Assembly: GCA_008694505.1 (NCBI GenBank)
Contig: VZDJ01000346.1
Span: forward strand, 10,341,244 to 10,405,243
From: Cyanoderma ruficeps
Taxonomy: Eukaryota > Chordata > Aves > Passeriformes > Timaliidae
Length of the DNA: 64,000 nt
Direction: 5' to 3'
Shown here piece by piece: positions 18,737 to 31,000 of the stretch. Every line of letters starts with the position of its first letter. Positions within the stretch are counted from its first letter, which is position 1. The translations under genes and the position numbers were made by a program. The notes below the pieces were generated by a model. That model made no database searches, was not told where the DNA came from, and saw nothing but the letters and a program-made list of their open reading frames with translations.

Positions 18737-21700
18737 ATTAACCATTAATCTATTTAACATATTTTACATGGTATTACGATACACGATTTTTTTAGAAGGC
18801 TTTATGGGTAAAGTTCTAAGAAAGTAAAATCAGGTGTTGGCTTTAGCCTTCAGAAAACACACATAAAATTCACTCCTGTAAACCTGACTGCAGGAAAGGA
18901 TGCTCTGTTGATACACTCTTGTCTCTCAACAAACTCCTGGTGACTTAACTGTGACCTAAACAAGGTGGTAAGTGCTAAATACCTCATTATGAATATCTAA
19001 GATCTCCCTCCCTCTCTTGCTTGGTAGACTAGATTTCAGTGTAACATCTATGACTGGTCTCCACTACTAAGATGCAGACACTAAATTTTACAGTTACAAC
19101 ACTTAATTTCATTGCTCCAATAAAGTATTTCTCCTCGATTTAGCCTTTCAGATATACAGAATCACTTTGGTGTTGGTTAAAAGCTAGACATATTAAACAG
19201 TTTAGAAGATATAGAAACAAGGCAGGTTGAAATGCCTAAGCTTTCAAAAAGTGAACTGGTAAAGTGAAACGATGTCACAGATGTTTGACAAGTGACAACA
19301 TCAATCATGCCAACAGACCATAAACTTCAGTGTTTTAAGTATTTTCTTCCAAATGCTGCAAGTGACATACTCAAATATTTAAAAAAATTGTACACCTTCT
19401 AAAGAGAAACAGTAGTCACGTTTGTATTACAAAATCGATTTTACATTAATGAAATAAAAAAACCCACAAAAAGCATGTACAACATGCAAAAAATCTCCAA
19501 TCTTCCCAGAAATTAGAAGGAAAAAACCCCCTCATTAAATCTGAGATAATGAATTTATTTCAGCTATTTAGGATTAAATCTCATCTTCTTTTCTGAACAG
19601 GCTGTAAGACTTCCCCCAGGCATCTCTTGGATGGGTAGCTCTTGCCTGTAGCTGCTGTTGCAGTTACCAGGGGAGGATTACCTGCAGTGAGGGGAGCACT
19701 TGGGCTTGCCCAGCTGCAAGATGGTGTGTGAGATTTGCTGCAAGCCAGCAAGTTACACAGCTGGTATTTTGTCTGTGAAGAACTGTAATGTTTTCACTGG
19801 CTTGGACGATGGTTTTAAGGTATCTGAACACAAACAAGTTACTATGAGCTGAGGTGTGGTGTGAGCTTACAGAATGTCAACACACAGTGAGGGATTGTGC
19901 ACACGCTCACAGCCTGGCTTTGCATTTATCCTAAAGCATAAGGAAGCTGCTCTGGGCCCAGAGCACACTAATCCAGAGTAGTACATGCATAGCTTTTTTT
20001 TTCTTTTATGATGTTTTCACAATATATTCTGGACTCTAGGTGGTAGAGTTAACTCAATGTTCCATTAAATTCATTCTGTGTACCACAAAACACACAAACC
20101 CTGGTAAGCACCCTCCAAAGGCAAAAGCTGCTGTTATGGATCTACATCATTTACATGGTAAACTTCCAGCAAATTTATCTTCCTTCAGCTAAATAAACAT
20201 GGAACCTTCTGTAATAAAAACCAAAGCCAGCAATACTGGCCCCAGATGAGATTATTCTTTCCTATGAGATTATCAACTGTATCAGTAGAGGGGATGGGAT
20301 TGTGGAAATGTAAATTATTAATACAGCAATACACAAAACGTGGTATGTGGCAATAGTATCTACAAAAACAAGCAAGTGGATTGCTGAACAAAGATTCAAA
20401 ATGCTGAGTAGTTTCTGTAGCTTTCCAGATTTTAACTTAAAATTTAAACCAAGTCCTTAATCTGTTAATTTTTTATTAAAAATTGTTCTCTGCTTTAGGT
20501 TAGTCTGGTATACAGGAATCTTCTCCAAGTGATTATTCTGCTCCTTATGTAACTGATGATTTCCCTCTAACTGTTGGATGGCCTTTGCTAACTTATTTCC
20601 TAGTTAAATGATACTTACTAGATACTTAGTATCTTCTTACAGACAGCAGAAGGCAGATGTTAGGGTCAGGAATATCTTTTCTAAAAGAAACAAAGCCCCA
20701 AACCACCAAACCCAGAACTCTAAAAGGTACACATCCTTGATGGCAATTATTGGTGTTGGAAAAACCCCATGATTATTATACAAATTTACTGAGATGTACT
20801 ATAATTTAATTTATCAGTAAGTTAGCAATCAATATATTAACAATCTTTTTCTTAAACCAAATCAGAGGACATTAATGGATTGTTCTGGTTTTTTTGAATT
20901 AAGTCCTGTGCACAGGATTTTTTTAGATAGAAACTTTTTCCAGAGAGCATTATTGAAAGTAAGTGTGGTCTTATTTGCTATTACACTGGTTTAAACACCG
21001 CATCACTGTGGGATTACAGGAAAAAAATCCTCATTTTTAAAATGTAAGCCCACTTTCAAATATACATTTACTTAGTAATATTTGGTCACATGTATCATTA
21101 ATGGAGACAGACTGGCACAGAGAGAGATGGAGAGAGGATGAAAGAGAGAGAAAAAGAATTAAGTGGAAAATGAATTAAGCAAGGCATGCACTTTTAGCAC
21201 GTCAGTTCGCTGCTAAAACCAAGTCAAAAACCACAGTGCAAGTCTGTCCTGGTATGAGATAAGAAGTTAAGTTTCATCAGACTTGCAATTATTCAAACAC
21301 AAGAATGGACAGCTGTTTTAAAAAAACAATTTCAGTTTCCAAACTGCACCCCACTGAGGCAGCATTTCTGTGTTGGATGAGCAATGGAGACTGGAGCATT
21401 CCATATCCTAAAATGTGATGAATAACACAGAGGTGGATTCAGGTGACATTCCTTGTTTTAATGAGACTCAGAGAAAGAAAGTTTTGACAGGCCCCAGGGT
21501 TGCTTTCATATAAAGTTTTCCACTTGTGCAGGAGCAGAATCTCAGCAACTGTTATCTTGAGACTTGTTGAAGCTGCTTAGTGGGTTATTCCAGAGAAGCC
21601 AGGATGAATGGAATTGCTGTGCAGCTGCCTTCACCCAGTCACAGCACTATTATTTCACAGTTACAGACATCTGCTTCAAGCAGACACAGCTGATTCAGAG

Positions 21701-21887
21701 AGGAAGGCAGCAACGCAGGAACATTCCACAGGAGAGATGTTGGCAGGCTTTATTGCCTCTACATTCTTTCCTCAAAATATCAGATCAATTCAAAGTGTCA
21801 AAGAAGACTGCTGAACTAAATTTCTCCCAGATCATAAATATAAAAAATAAGGGATAGATTCCTTTCTAGGAACACAAGTTCATACCT
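18737..21887. other. Region between convergent CTHRC1 and SLC25A32
   Basis: AT-rich and non-coding. It should contain the SLC25A32 3' UTR, read on the minus strand. Minus-strand AATAAA hexamers occur at 21749-21754, 20472-20477 and 19554-19559. I cannot decide among them by sequence. An AG-rich stretch lies at about 21115-21160. Confidence 0.55.
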
Positions 21888-22023
21888 TTAACTATCTTCT
21901 TTTCTAAAACCAAGTAAAAAGCCAGACACATTTTCATAAACTACAAATGTAATACAGCAGGCAGGAGTCACTCTGATCACATTAGGTATAATTCCTTTGT
22001 AAAATCCATGAACACCTTCTTTC
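21888..22023 (-). CDS. SLC25A32: SLC25A32 exon 7 (terminal)
   Basis: Residues 278-321: [30 protein letters not shown], ending RKEDS and TAA (plus 21888-21890). It encodes the last transmembrane helix of repeat 3. Confidence 0.95.
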
Positions 22024-25000
22024 CTTTAAAGACAAAAAAAAAAAAAAGTTTTAATTAATGTCTTTTAATAGAAAAAATTAGAAAGCCTGGCATTTTATTT
22101 CTTACACTCCCATTGAGACATGTACTTCAGGTTAAAAATTACAATTTCAGACAGTGGTTAAAGTGCATCGAGTATTAACCCATCATTTTTTCTCCTGAAT
22201 ATATAACAGCGTTACGTAGATCAGTTATTTAGCCCAGGCTTTGAGTGGTTTTTTGTGGGTACTGTCTAAGTAGAAGACAATTTACTATCTTTCTTCATGC
22301 TACGAGAACTGGCTAAACAACTAAGAAAAGTCAGCATTCATTTTTTGAGAATTTAAGCATCCCCTCCAGAATTTTGATTCTAATGGCCAATAAATGACAA
22401 TCTAATTTGACCCAATTTAAATCAGTGTGTCATGCTAGGGCTGTTAAGAAGTTTCAGACATTGAATGTCAGCTCTTTAGGTGCAGGAGTCACAGGCCTAG
22501 GACACCTGGAAGGATGAGTAAACAGAGATCCTGAGAAATGCTTGGGTGTGGTTTACCCTACCCTCCCTAAGTCACATTTGTTTCATCACGGGCACAGTAG
22601 TGGCTCCAGAATGGCTGTACTACACTTTATCAGAACTAATGAGCCTTCCTGTAGCCTGCAGCACTGAAGGGCACAGCACTGACACATCAGAGCTATTTTT
22701 GCTCTGAATTGCCTCCAGTCAAAATGGTTGTACAGCCTCTGAACCAAGGGTGCTCCTGGAACAACACAGCCTCAGTCACTAATTCAGCTGCCCAGGACTC
22801 CATTCCCATCTCTCCAGCAATATCCTGCAACCCAGAAGCTCTGCCCAAAGCAGTGGATGCACATGCAGAGATGGACACCCTCAGTAACCACACAGGCCTG
22901 TCTGAAAACTCTCCCCTGCACCGTGGAGCTCAGGCAAAGTCTGTGAGAACATATGAAAAGGTGTGAGGTCACAGGTCTCTAAAGGTCCTAGAGGAAGCTG
23001 GGACTAGACTACAAATGCAGTCAGGCCCCAGGGTAACCCGGAGACATCAGTATAATCAGCTCTAGCTAGCTCACTTCACCTTGCCAGGAATTTGGATTAG
23101 CCACAACTCCCAGCAGCACAATACTCCTGTACTATGTGATAAGCTAAAACAGTTCAAGAGACAATTCATTTAGTGTCTCAAACTGGCCATGACAACGTTA
23201 TTTTTTAGCCTGTGAAATTTGCTGGAGAAGAGAGAAGGGAGACAGAATAAACAACAGAAACAAATAAACCTCCAGGGGGGCACTGACTGTCTATCTCCTT
23301 CTCTCTCCTTAGCTTGTTGCTGTTGGTGGCATCTTGCACAATATGACCTTGTACAACTAACACTTTCTTTGCTCTGAACTGTACTGGCTCTGCAAGTCAG
23401 CACAGAAGCCAGTAAAGGTAGCTCTGATTCTGTAAAACTCAGTTTCCAACATGTAGGCTTTTAATTTTGCACACCCACCTCCATGTCCTGCGGATCACAT
23501 CAAACACCCCAGAATATGAGTTATGCTGGTCTTGGAGACGGGCTCGCACAACTTGATAGGGATATGTTGCTACCACAGCAAATATTTTGGATACAGCTGC
23601 CATCATTATGTATTCCACAGTGTTCTAAAAGCAAGAAAAATTTTCAGGCTTGCCTTAGGTATGGATTAAACTAGTCAGTTCCCAAAATCTTATTTGATTT
23701 TTAAATGTACAACCTAGGATTGTAATCTAGGAAAAATTCTAGATTTTTCCCCTTATAATACAACACATTAAAAGAAATGCCAATGTTTAGTACATGCAGT
23801 GCTACAAGTAACTAACTGTAAATGGTATTGTGCCTTCTCATTCCGATCAAGAGAAACACTTCTTCCAAAAGTAGCTACCTTTGCCCAAGTTGCACCTGAG
23901 CGGTTTTCCAGGGTTTAATATCACTCCCTCTGGTTCCACAAAGTAAGAAAAACCCCCTCATTCCTTCCTCTAAAATTCTCAGAACAGTGAAAACCAGTTG
24001 CTTGATCCTAAAAAGTGAGAAACTATTATTTCCTTCTATATATTCTGCATTTCAACTAATGTACCAATACTTTGCACATCTGGCTGCTGTATAACCTGAC
24101 AAATGGAATCAACTTCGATTTATTTACATGCCACAACATAATTTTGTTCTCAAGCATCATACCAGTTTTGTATCAGATACTCTGTTTCTGTACTTGTTGT
24201 ATCTCTCTTTCAAATCCTCATAGGCCATGAACTGAAGTGCTCCGTGTGATGTTCCAAACAGACCAGGCACAAATCCCTAAAAAAAGGATAAAACAAGGTT
24301 AAAGGGCAATGCACAAAACCTAAACAGCTTGACAGAGCACGGCTCACACACCTACATTTGTCCTCCCCTAATGTGCAGACTGTGCCTGCACAGCTGTTGC
24401 AGTCTGACTCAGGTATTCTTAAGGGCAGGCATCACACACACACTTAATAAATGCTACTTTTCTGACATACAGCCTAAAGTCACTTACTGAGTCACTGAGA
24501 TAAAACAAGTGGCCCAGGGACTCCACCTCACAGAGCACAAGCTGGAAACACAGAATAGGATTGCAAGATCACAAATCAAGCCATGGTCTTGCAAATGTGC
24601 TGCTCAGTGCCTGCCCCTTTCCAGAGACTGGCACTGAGGGGTCTGGTTCCCACCTGAGCTGGTAAAGCAATGACAGATGCTGGTAACTCAGAGAAGGGCC
24701 ATCAGGAGCAGAGGTACAAAAAATTATTGTGAACCCAGCAAATAGGTCTGTATGTGTTTGCATGTGTCTCTACATAAATATGTGTCTATGAGATATATAT
24801 ATATTTCCATACTAAAAATGTTTGTGTCTATATTGAATCATAGAATCATTTTGGTTGGAAAAGACCTTTAAAATTATCAAGTCCAACCATAAACTTGACA
24901 CTGCCATGTCCACCCCCACACCATGTCCCTGTGGGAGAAGATAGTGAGCTGCTCCAGCACTGTCTTTCTTACACACACAAACACATGAAAATATACATCA

Positions 25001-28000
25001 GCCTTCAGCTTCAAAAAAGTTGAAATTAAGGGGGAAAACAGGTACTTTCTGAACTGTCTCCACAAGAAAGAGAAGGCAGGAGTTGCCCCAGAAGCAGGAC
25101 TAGCTCCATTAAAATGAGCTGCCAGCTGGATGGGTTCTGAAATGCAGTAATTCTCTTTTTGAAGAGCTGGTCACTTTCATTGAAAAACACAAATAAATAG
25201 GGGATTAATCATCTTGGCCAAAAAGGGACTGAAAAGCTTGCTGCAAACTGTTGGGGGACAATTATAATGAAGTAAGTGACCAAAATGTGGTTAAAAGCAC
25301 TCAAAGAAATAAAGTAAAAAAAAAAATTAAAAAAAATTGAAAGTTTTATTTCCTATGATCCACTGAGGCAAGCAAAAGGAATTTAAAAATGTGCCCAGAT
25401 GCCAAACTCTGTGTTAGACTAAAGGAAAGCCCAAAATGTTGAATAAAGACTTATCAGTATATGATTAAAAGCCTGGAGAAGGTTAAAAAGAGAAGCGATC
25501 CCTGAAGGAGTCCACTGAATTAGTATTAACAAGACAAAATAATAAAACTCCTAAATTGCAGAAAAAACCTCAACAACTGAAACTACAGCAGGCATAAAAA
25601 ATGTACGGATAATACACAAAAGACCACTTCAGGGATCAACTTTCCAAATGCTACATACAGATTTCTAAAGGTTTTCAGTCATTCTGGAAATGATTTTTTA
25701 GAATTTCTTTAATACACGAGGATAAATTTCTTCTCACAGTAAGAAATAATGGTCATGAACTTGCCATCAGTGACCACAAACTAGTGAAATACATTAAGTG
25801 CTAGTGAAAGTCCCAGAGAAAAACCTTCCCCAAATGAGAACAAGTGGAATTAAACCACATATCTGTATTTTGTCAGCTGTAAGCGCAAAGGGAAATTTGA
25901 AGCCAAAGGGCCCCAACAGAAGGAAAAGGACAACTTTGGTTTTCAGAAATCCTGAATCAGAGAAGAAAATAAAAGTAATATAAAAACAGAAGGAGCAGAA
26001 AAAAAATATGAAAAATGTCAAAGAAAAAATTATCTGGGTCATCAAAAAAAGGAACAATATGAAACTTATAGACAGCGATAGCAGGGAAAATCTTCACAAA
26101 CATTTCCTGGTGATTAGACAGTAAAACCACTAAAAGACAGTGGAAGTAATTGTTCTCCACTTGGAAAGAATTAGAACCATGTATTTATATCATAGAAGAA
26201 TGAGGTAATACTTTCCCAGCCAACAAAAGAAGAACACTGAACAATCTTTAAGAGGGCTAAACTCTTAAACTTAAGCCAGAAGATTTGGACAACTTGCACC
26301 CAAGAGTCCTAAAGCATCTACTGGTTGTACTTCATAAACAAATACCAGCACGCTTTAAGTCTTGTGCTGATGAGAAATGCTGCTAAAGACTGAGGAACTT
26401 TTAATGTCGGGCCAACATTAAAAAATGCAAGAAGGGAGTGAGACAACTGTCAGCCAATGTGCTTCAGTAAAATAGAAGCTGACTCAGATTTCTACTGATC
26501 ATAGAAAACAACATATTCTTATGGAAAAACGTTTCTAAGCAAAACTGATTTCTTCACAGCACTGAAATATCTTGGCTGAGAAAGTTTTTGCAACATACTC
26601 TATTTTCTTATTCTTAGAATAATTAAATACAAAATTCCTTCTTGCCATAAAATTTGATAGAATTTAATATTTATTTTGATCTATAATATGACTGTAAAGA
26701 TTTTACAACAACTTCACGTATTTCTTGTTATTTTTTTACTTTAATATGTGAAATATATCGCTAGAATATTTTTGCCATGAAGGCATGATGAGATGAGTTG
26801 TTCCTCAAAGAAGTCCTGCTTGAATTCTCTTTTAAAGGATTAAAACAATAGACAGAATTAAATATATGATTAGAAAATTAAATGGCATATAATTCTGAGC
26901 AGCAGACAGTGGGAATAAAGAAATATTTTAAAGTTGGCTTAAAACGTTTTAAATGCTGAAAACCCATGACAAGAATACGTTCTGTTGGTTAGTGTTTCAA
27001 AGGTTACCCATCACAATAAAAAGAAATAAAGGCAAATAAATGTACACACTGGAAAACCTGTGCTTCTTAGTAAAGAAGGGAACAAGGTTCATCTGGTGAT
27101 GTGGTACTCACATCACTGCCTGAAGTGTTTGACAGCACTCAAGGCAGCGCTCAGCCTCTGCTGTATGTTTCAAAAAAATGCAGCAAATACTCCTCATAAT
27201 CTCTCCAGTGTTGCCTTCATTTGGGCTCTCTATGTGTCAAAGATCTGTAGTATCTGAGTGCCCTACTCTGACAACTCATGCAGACAAGACATTGAAGTCG
27301 CCATTACCACCTTGATTCTTTCATGATGAAAAATGTTACCAACTTTTAAGTGAAAGCCACTTATGCTTATGTCTCTGTGTAGAACCTGCAACTTCAGTTA
27401 AAATCAAGATGGCCAAATCTCAATGGATTTTGCTATGTACAAGTACAAATATATAGAAAGCTTACAAGAAGAAAAAAAACAGAAGCAAAAGCATTGCAAA
27501 ATAAAGAGAGGTAAGTGCCTTAGCCCTTGAGAGACCAGAAAAAGTACTTTACCCCTGGGGCATAGAATCTTGCCTACCAAAGGTGAAAGGACAAGACAGA
27601 AGTGTCTAAACATATTTCATTTGGTAACGAGCACATGTTACTGTTATGACTTCTGTTGTTTTCAGCATACTACATTATTATTATCAGTCTTGATGAACCT
27701 GGATTTTATTTTAACCTCCTTAAATTTTCTACATTTCCTGTATATTTTACTCTTGCTTATTAAGCATTGCCCTATTTCCAACTGCTGCCTCTATATCATC
27801 AATAGAAGAGAACATAAATGCACATACAGAAATATGTAGGCCATGAAGGATGTTAGTTGCATTCCTGACTGATGTCTTAGTAGTCAGTCACTCTAGACTG
27901 TACATCTAAGTTTCTCAACAGCTCAGAGATATTTTATGTTTTCCCAAAAGCACCAATACTACAATCTTACAACTATTTTACCATGTTTGGTCACTCCTAC

Positions 28001-31000
28001 CTTATGCTTGAAAAGAACAACACGGCACTCATAACGTGAAGATTGTTGCATGACATTTAACTTCACGGCAAAGTGATTTTTAGAGGTCAGATCTCCAGCA
28101 GACCCATGGGTCTATTCAAAGTACATAACCCCAAGCTGTTTTTTAATTCAGCCTGGTGTGCAGCAGAGCAGCTCTGTTCCCAGTCATCAGGGGGATAGAG
28201 GCCAAAAGACAAAGCCCAATGGATGGAGAGTGTGGAAGATCACTGACTAGATGATTACTGGGATAATGAGTGAAGGAGACTCCTTCTACCTTTTCAAAAC
28301 TGGGCCAAGTTCAAGAGGAACAGCTTACTGAGACACTCAGATTCAGACAAACTGTATTTGATGAACAATCAATACACAGCAGAGCTAATAAAGACAGCTT
28401 TGATCCCTGCTAGAAAGATTGATGTAGCCTGACATTACCAATTTGTACCACAAAGGACTGAAAGGATTTGCTCAGATCAGTAACAGCATCTATGCAATAA
28501 AGAGCAATATTGAATTGCTTGGTCAGAAATACCACTCTTTAGAAAATAAATCTCATACAGAAAGAAACTCCTTCCAAATTTTACTTCCAATTCTATCTAT
28601 CTGAGAAAGTTGTTCTATTTGAGATCCCTTCATTTACAATATGGTGGTACTATCTGAGATCCCCTTATCTGCTCTAAGGAATGCTATCTGAAATGAAGAT
28701 TATGAGGAAAAAGAAGACAATTGTGTGTACTACAATCTTGTGACTCAGGCCAATTAACAAAGCTTTAACTGTACAATTTCGAATAGAGCAAGAAAAAAAA
28801 AAACCTCCCCCAAACACTGAAATGAAGGAAGGCTAAAGCATGTACAAGTCAAAGAGCCACCTGAAGAGGTGCCTTTGCCCCCAGTACAGATCAGGTTGAG
28901 AGAGTCCTGATGTCAAATGGAAGTTGCTCAGTGTGCATACTTATGTAGGTCACTCAGGACCTATTTAGGTCACCTTCTTTGCAGATTTAAGCAAGTCATT
29001 TGCTCTTTCAAAGGAAGTAGCTGCTTTAGTCCCACACTTGCAGATTAACACTACAAAGAAGTGTCTAGTGCCAAAGGCGACACATGCTACGTGCACGAAT
29101 AATCTGAAAAGCAGGGCGGAAGGACATCTTAAAACCCAACAGATCCAAGAAATCAGAACTTATCTACATGGAACAGAGCAGACATCCAGGCAGGCAAATC
29201 AGAAATCCTGACAATTTCAATTTAGGAATAAGTAAGATGCCTTGTTCCTGGTGTTAGAATTTGGCATTCATTGCCATGAAGCACACGACTTACAGAATAG
29301 GAAAGCTCACATTTTTCACTGAAAATAAAAGAAGCTAATGTTCAGTAATCAGAAGAATTTCTAAGAGAAACTGCTCTTGTTCCCTATCCCTGGCAGTGTT
29401 TAAGGTCAGGCTGGATGGGGTTCTGAGCAGCCTGGGCTAGTGGAAGGCGTACCTAACATCGCAGGGGTGTTGGAACAAGAATATCTTTAAGATCCCTTCC
29501 AACCCAAGCCATTCTATGATTCTATGATTCTATGATTCTGCAGCAATACTTGCAGGAGGAGAGCCAGACTGAACTAAAATAGGCTTCTTCACAACTTCCA
29601 GGCACTGATGAATGCATCTTGATGTCATGACCTGAAGGGAGGAGGAGGAGGCAAAAAGTCCAAATCTTGTTGCCATCTGTTTCCCTAAATTAAAGGGAAC
29701 AAAAACCCCACACATCCGCAGATCATATTTAGAGGTCTGCAAATTTAATGTATCTAGAGCTGACAGATTACAGACACCAATAACCAGAGGGCAAATAAGC
29801 AGTTGTGAAACTATCCATTGTGGAAGAAAAAAATTAGCAAGTACTTTAGTTATGTTATCTGCCAGAAGATGTTAGAAATACAGAGATAAGGTATAAAATG
29901 CAAGGAAGTACTACCAGCAACATAGGTTATACTGTTGCTGCCCTGCTTATACAAATTCTAATTATAGGAAGATGCAAAAAAATTACAAAGCAGTTTATCA
30001 ACAGCATAAGGGCTTTTCTTTTGACTAAGCCTTTTTGCTGCAATTCTTCAGTGGGAAAGACAGAATGAAAGTGAGCTATTACAATTTTTTTTGGTAGAGT
30101 ATTTGGTAAATATTCAGAAGTCTCACCATGCTAATGGGTGGTGCCAGGAAATCCTGGAATTTTTCTTAAATGTGATTACCTTATATAAGCCACGTATGCC
30201 TTCTGTCTTGTATATTTTTATAAGAGCATCAAACATTCCTCTGTACTGCCGCTTGGATGGATCCATGCCAGCGTTATACTGTAGCACAAGCCGAGTCTTG
30301 GTTACCCATATTGGGTTTGTAATGCAGAGAGTCATGGCTCCTGAGGACAGAAGTTACACTCATTGTTATGCCAACTCCACAGAATGTCCCAGTTTGTTCA
30401 GTCCAATATAACACAGGCTTCTACGATGACAAAGCTACTTTTCCTACCAGAGTACCCATACTGTTTAAAACAGTTGAAGTTTATGTGCTCCATTGCTCCT
30501 TCTCTCTCCCTTCAAAGCTCACAGTCAAGTCCAATTCACTCCTGCTGGGGGTACTTTTGCAGGGCAATGTATTTTGCATATTCCTAGTACAGCCCCTTTT
30601 ATGCTTCACCTTTCCACAGTTAGTTGTATAATCTGAAGTAGACAGGTGCTGCTAGCTGAGGTTGGGCGTGTCCCACTTTAGGGACAGAAAGAGCAGGTTA
30701 GAAGCATTGTGAGGGGGAACAAACTTTTCTACTTTATCTACAATTTAACTCTTTTATACATTTGTACAGAGGTCTAGAGATTGGCTACAGAGGTCGCCAC
30801 TTCTTAACCTGGATGGTGGACATCGCCATCAATCATTTCTTCTCCCAGAGGAGAAGAATGCAAACATTTTAAGAATAAACATTGCTTACATGAAGCTGCG
30901 TAAGAGAACTTCTGCACAGAGACAGAAGGCAGAAAACTTAAGACAACAGACAGGAAATATAATTTCTGAATGTACCACTGATTATCCGAGTTATTCCTCA

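Larger units (their letters stand above)
24277..30179 (-). other. SLC25A32 intron 4
   Basis: The largest intron of the gene (5.9 kb), AT-rich. It holds CR1 pieces at 24835-24930, about 25680-26470 and 29390-29539. No snoRNA, miRNA or coding exon is recognised. Confidence 0.75.

Noticed and set aside
22693..22972. Overlapping frames on both strands in SLC25A32 intron 6
   Set aside because: Short, without known motifs or splice context; likely chance.
29511..29539. Short ATTCTATG array looked like a microsatellite or CRISPR-like repeat
   Set aside because: It is the 3' terminal octamer of a CR1 LINE, with no spacers.
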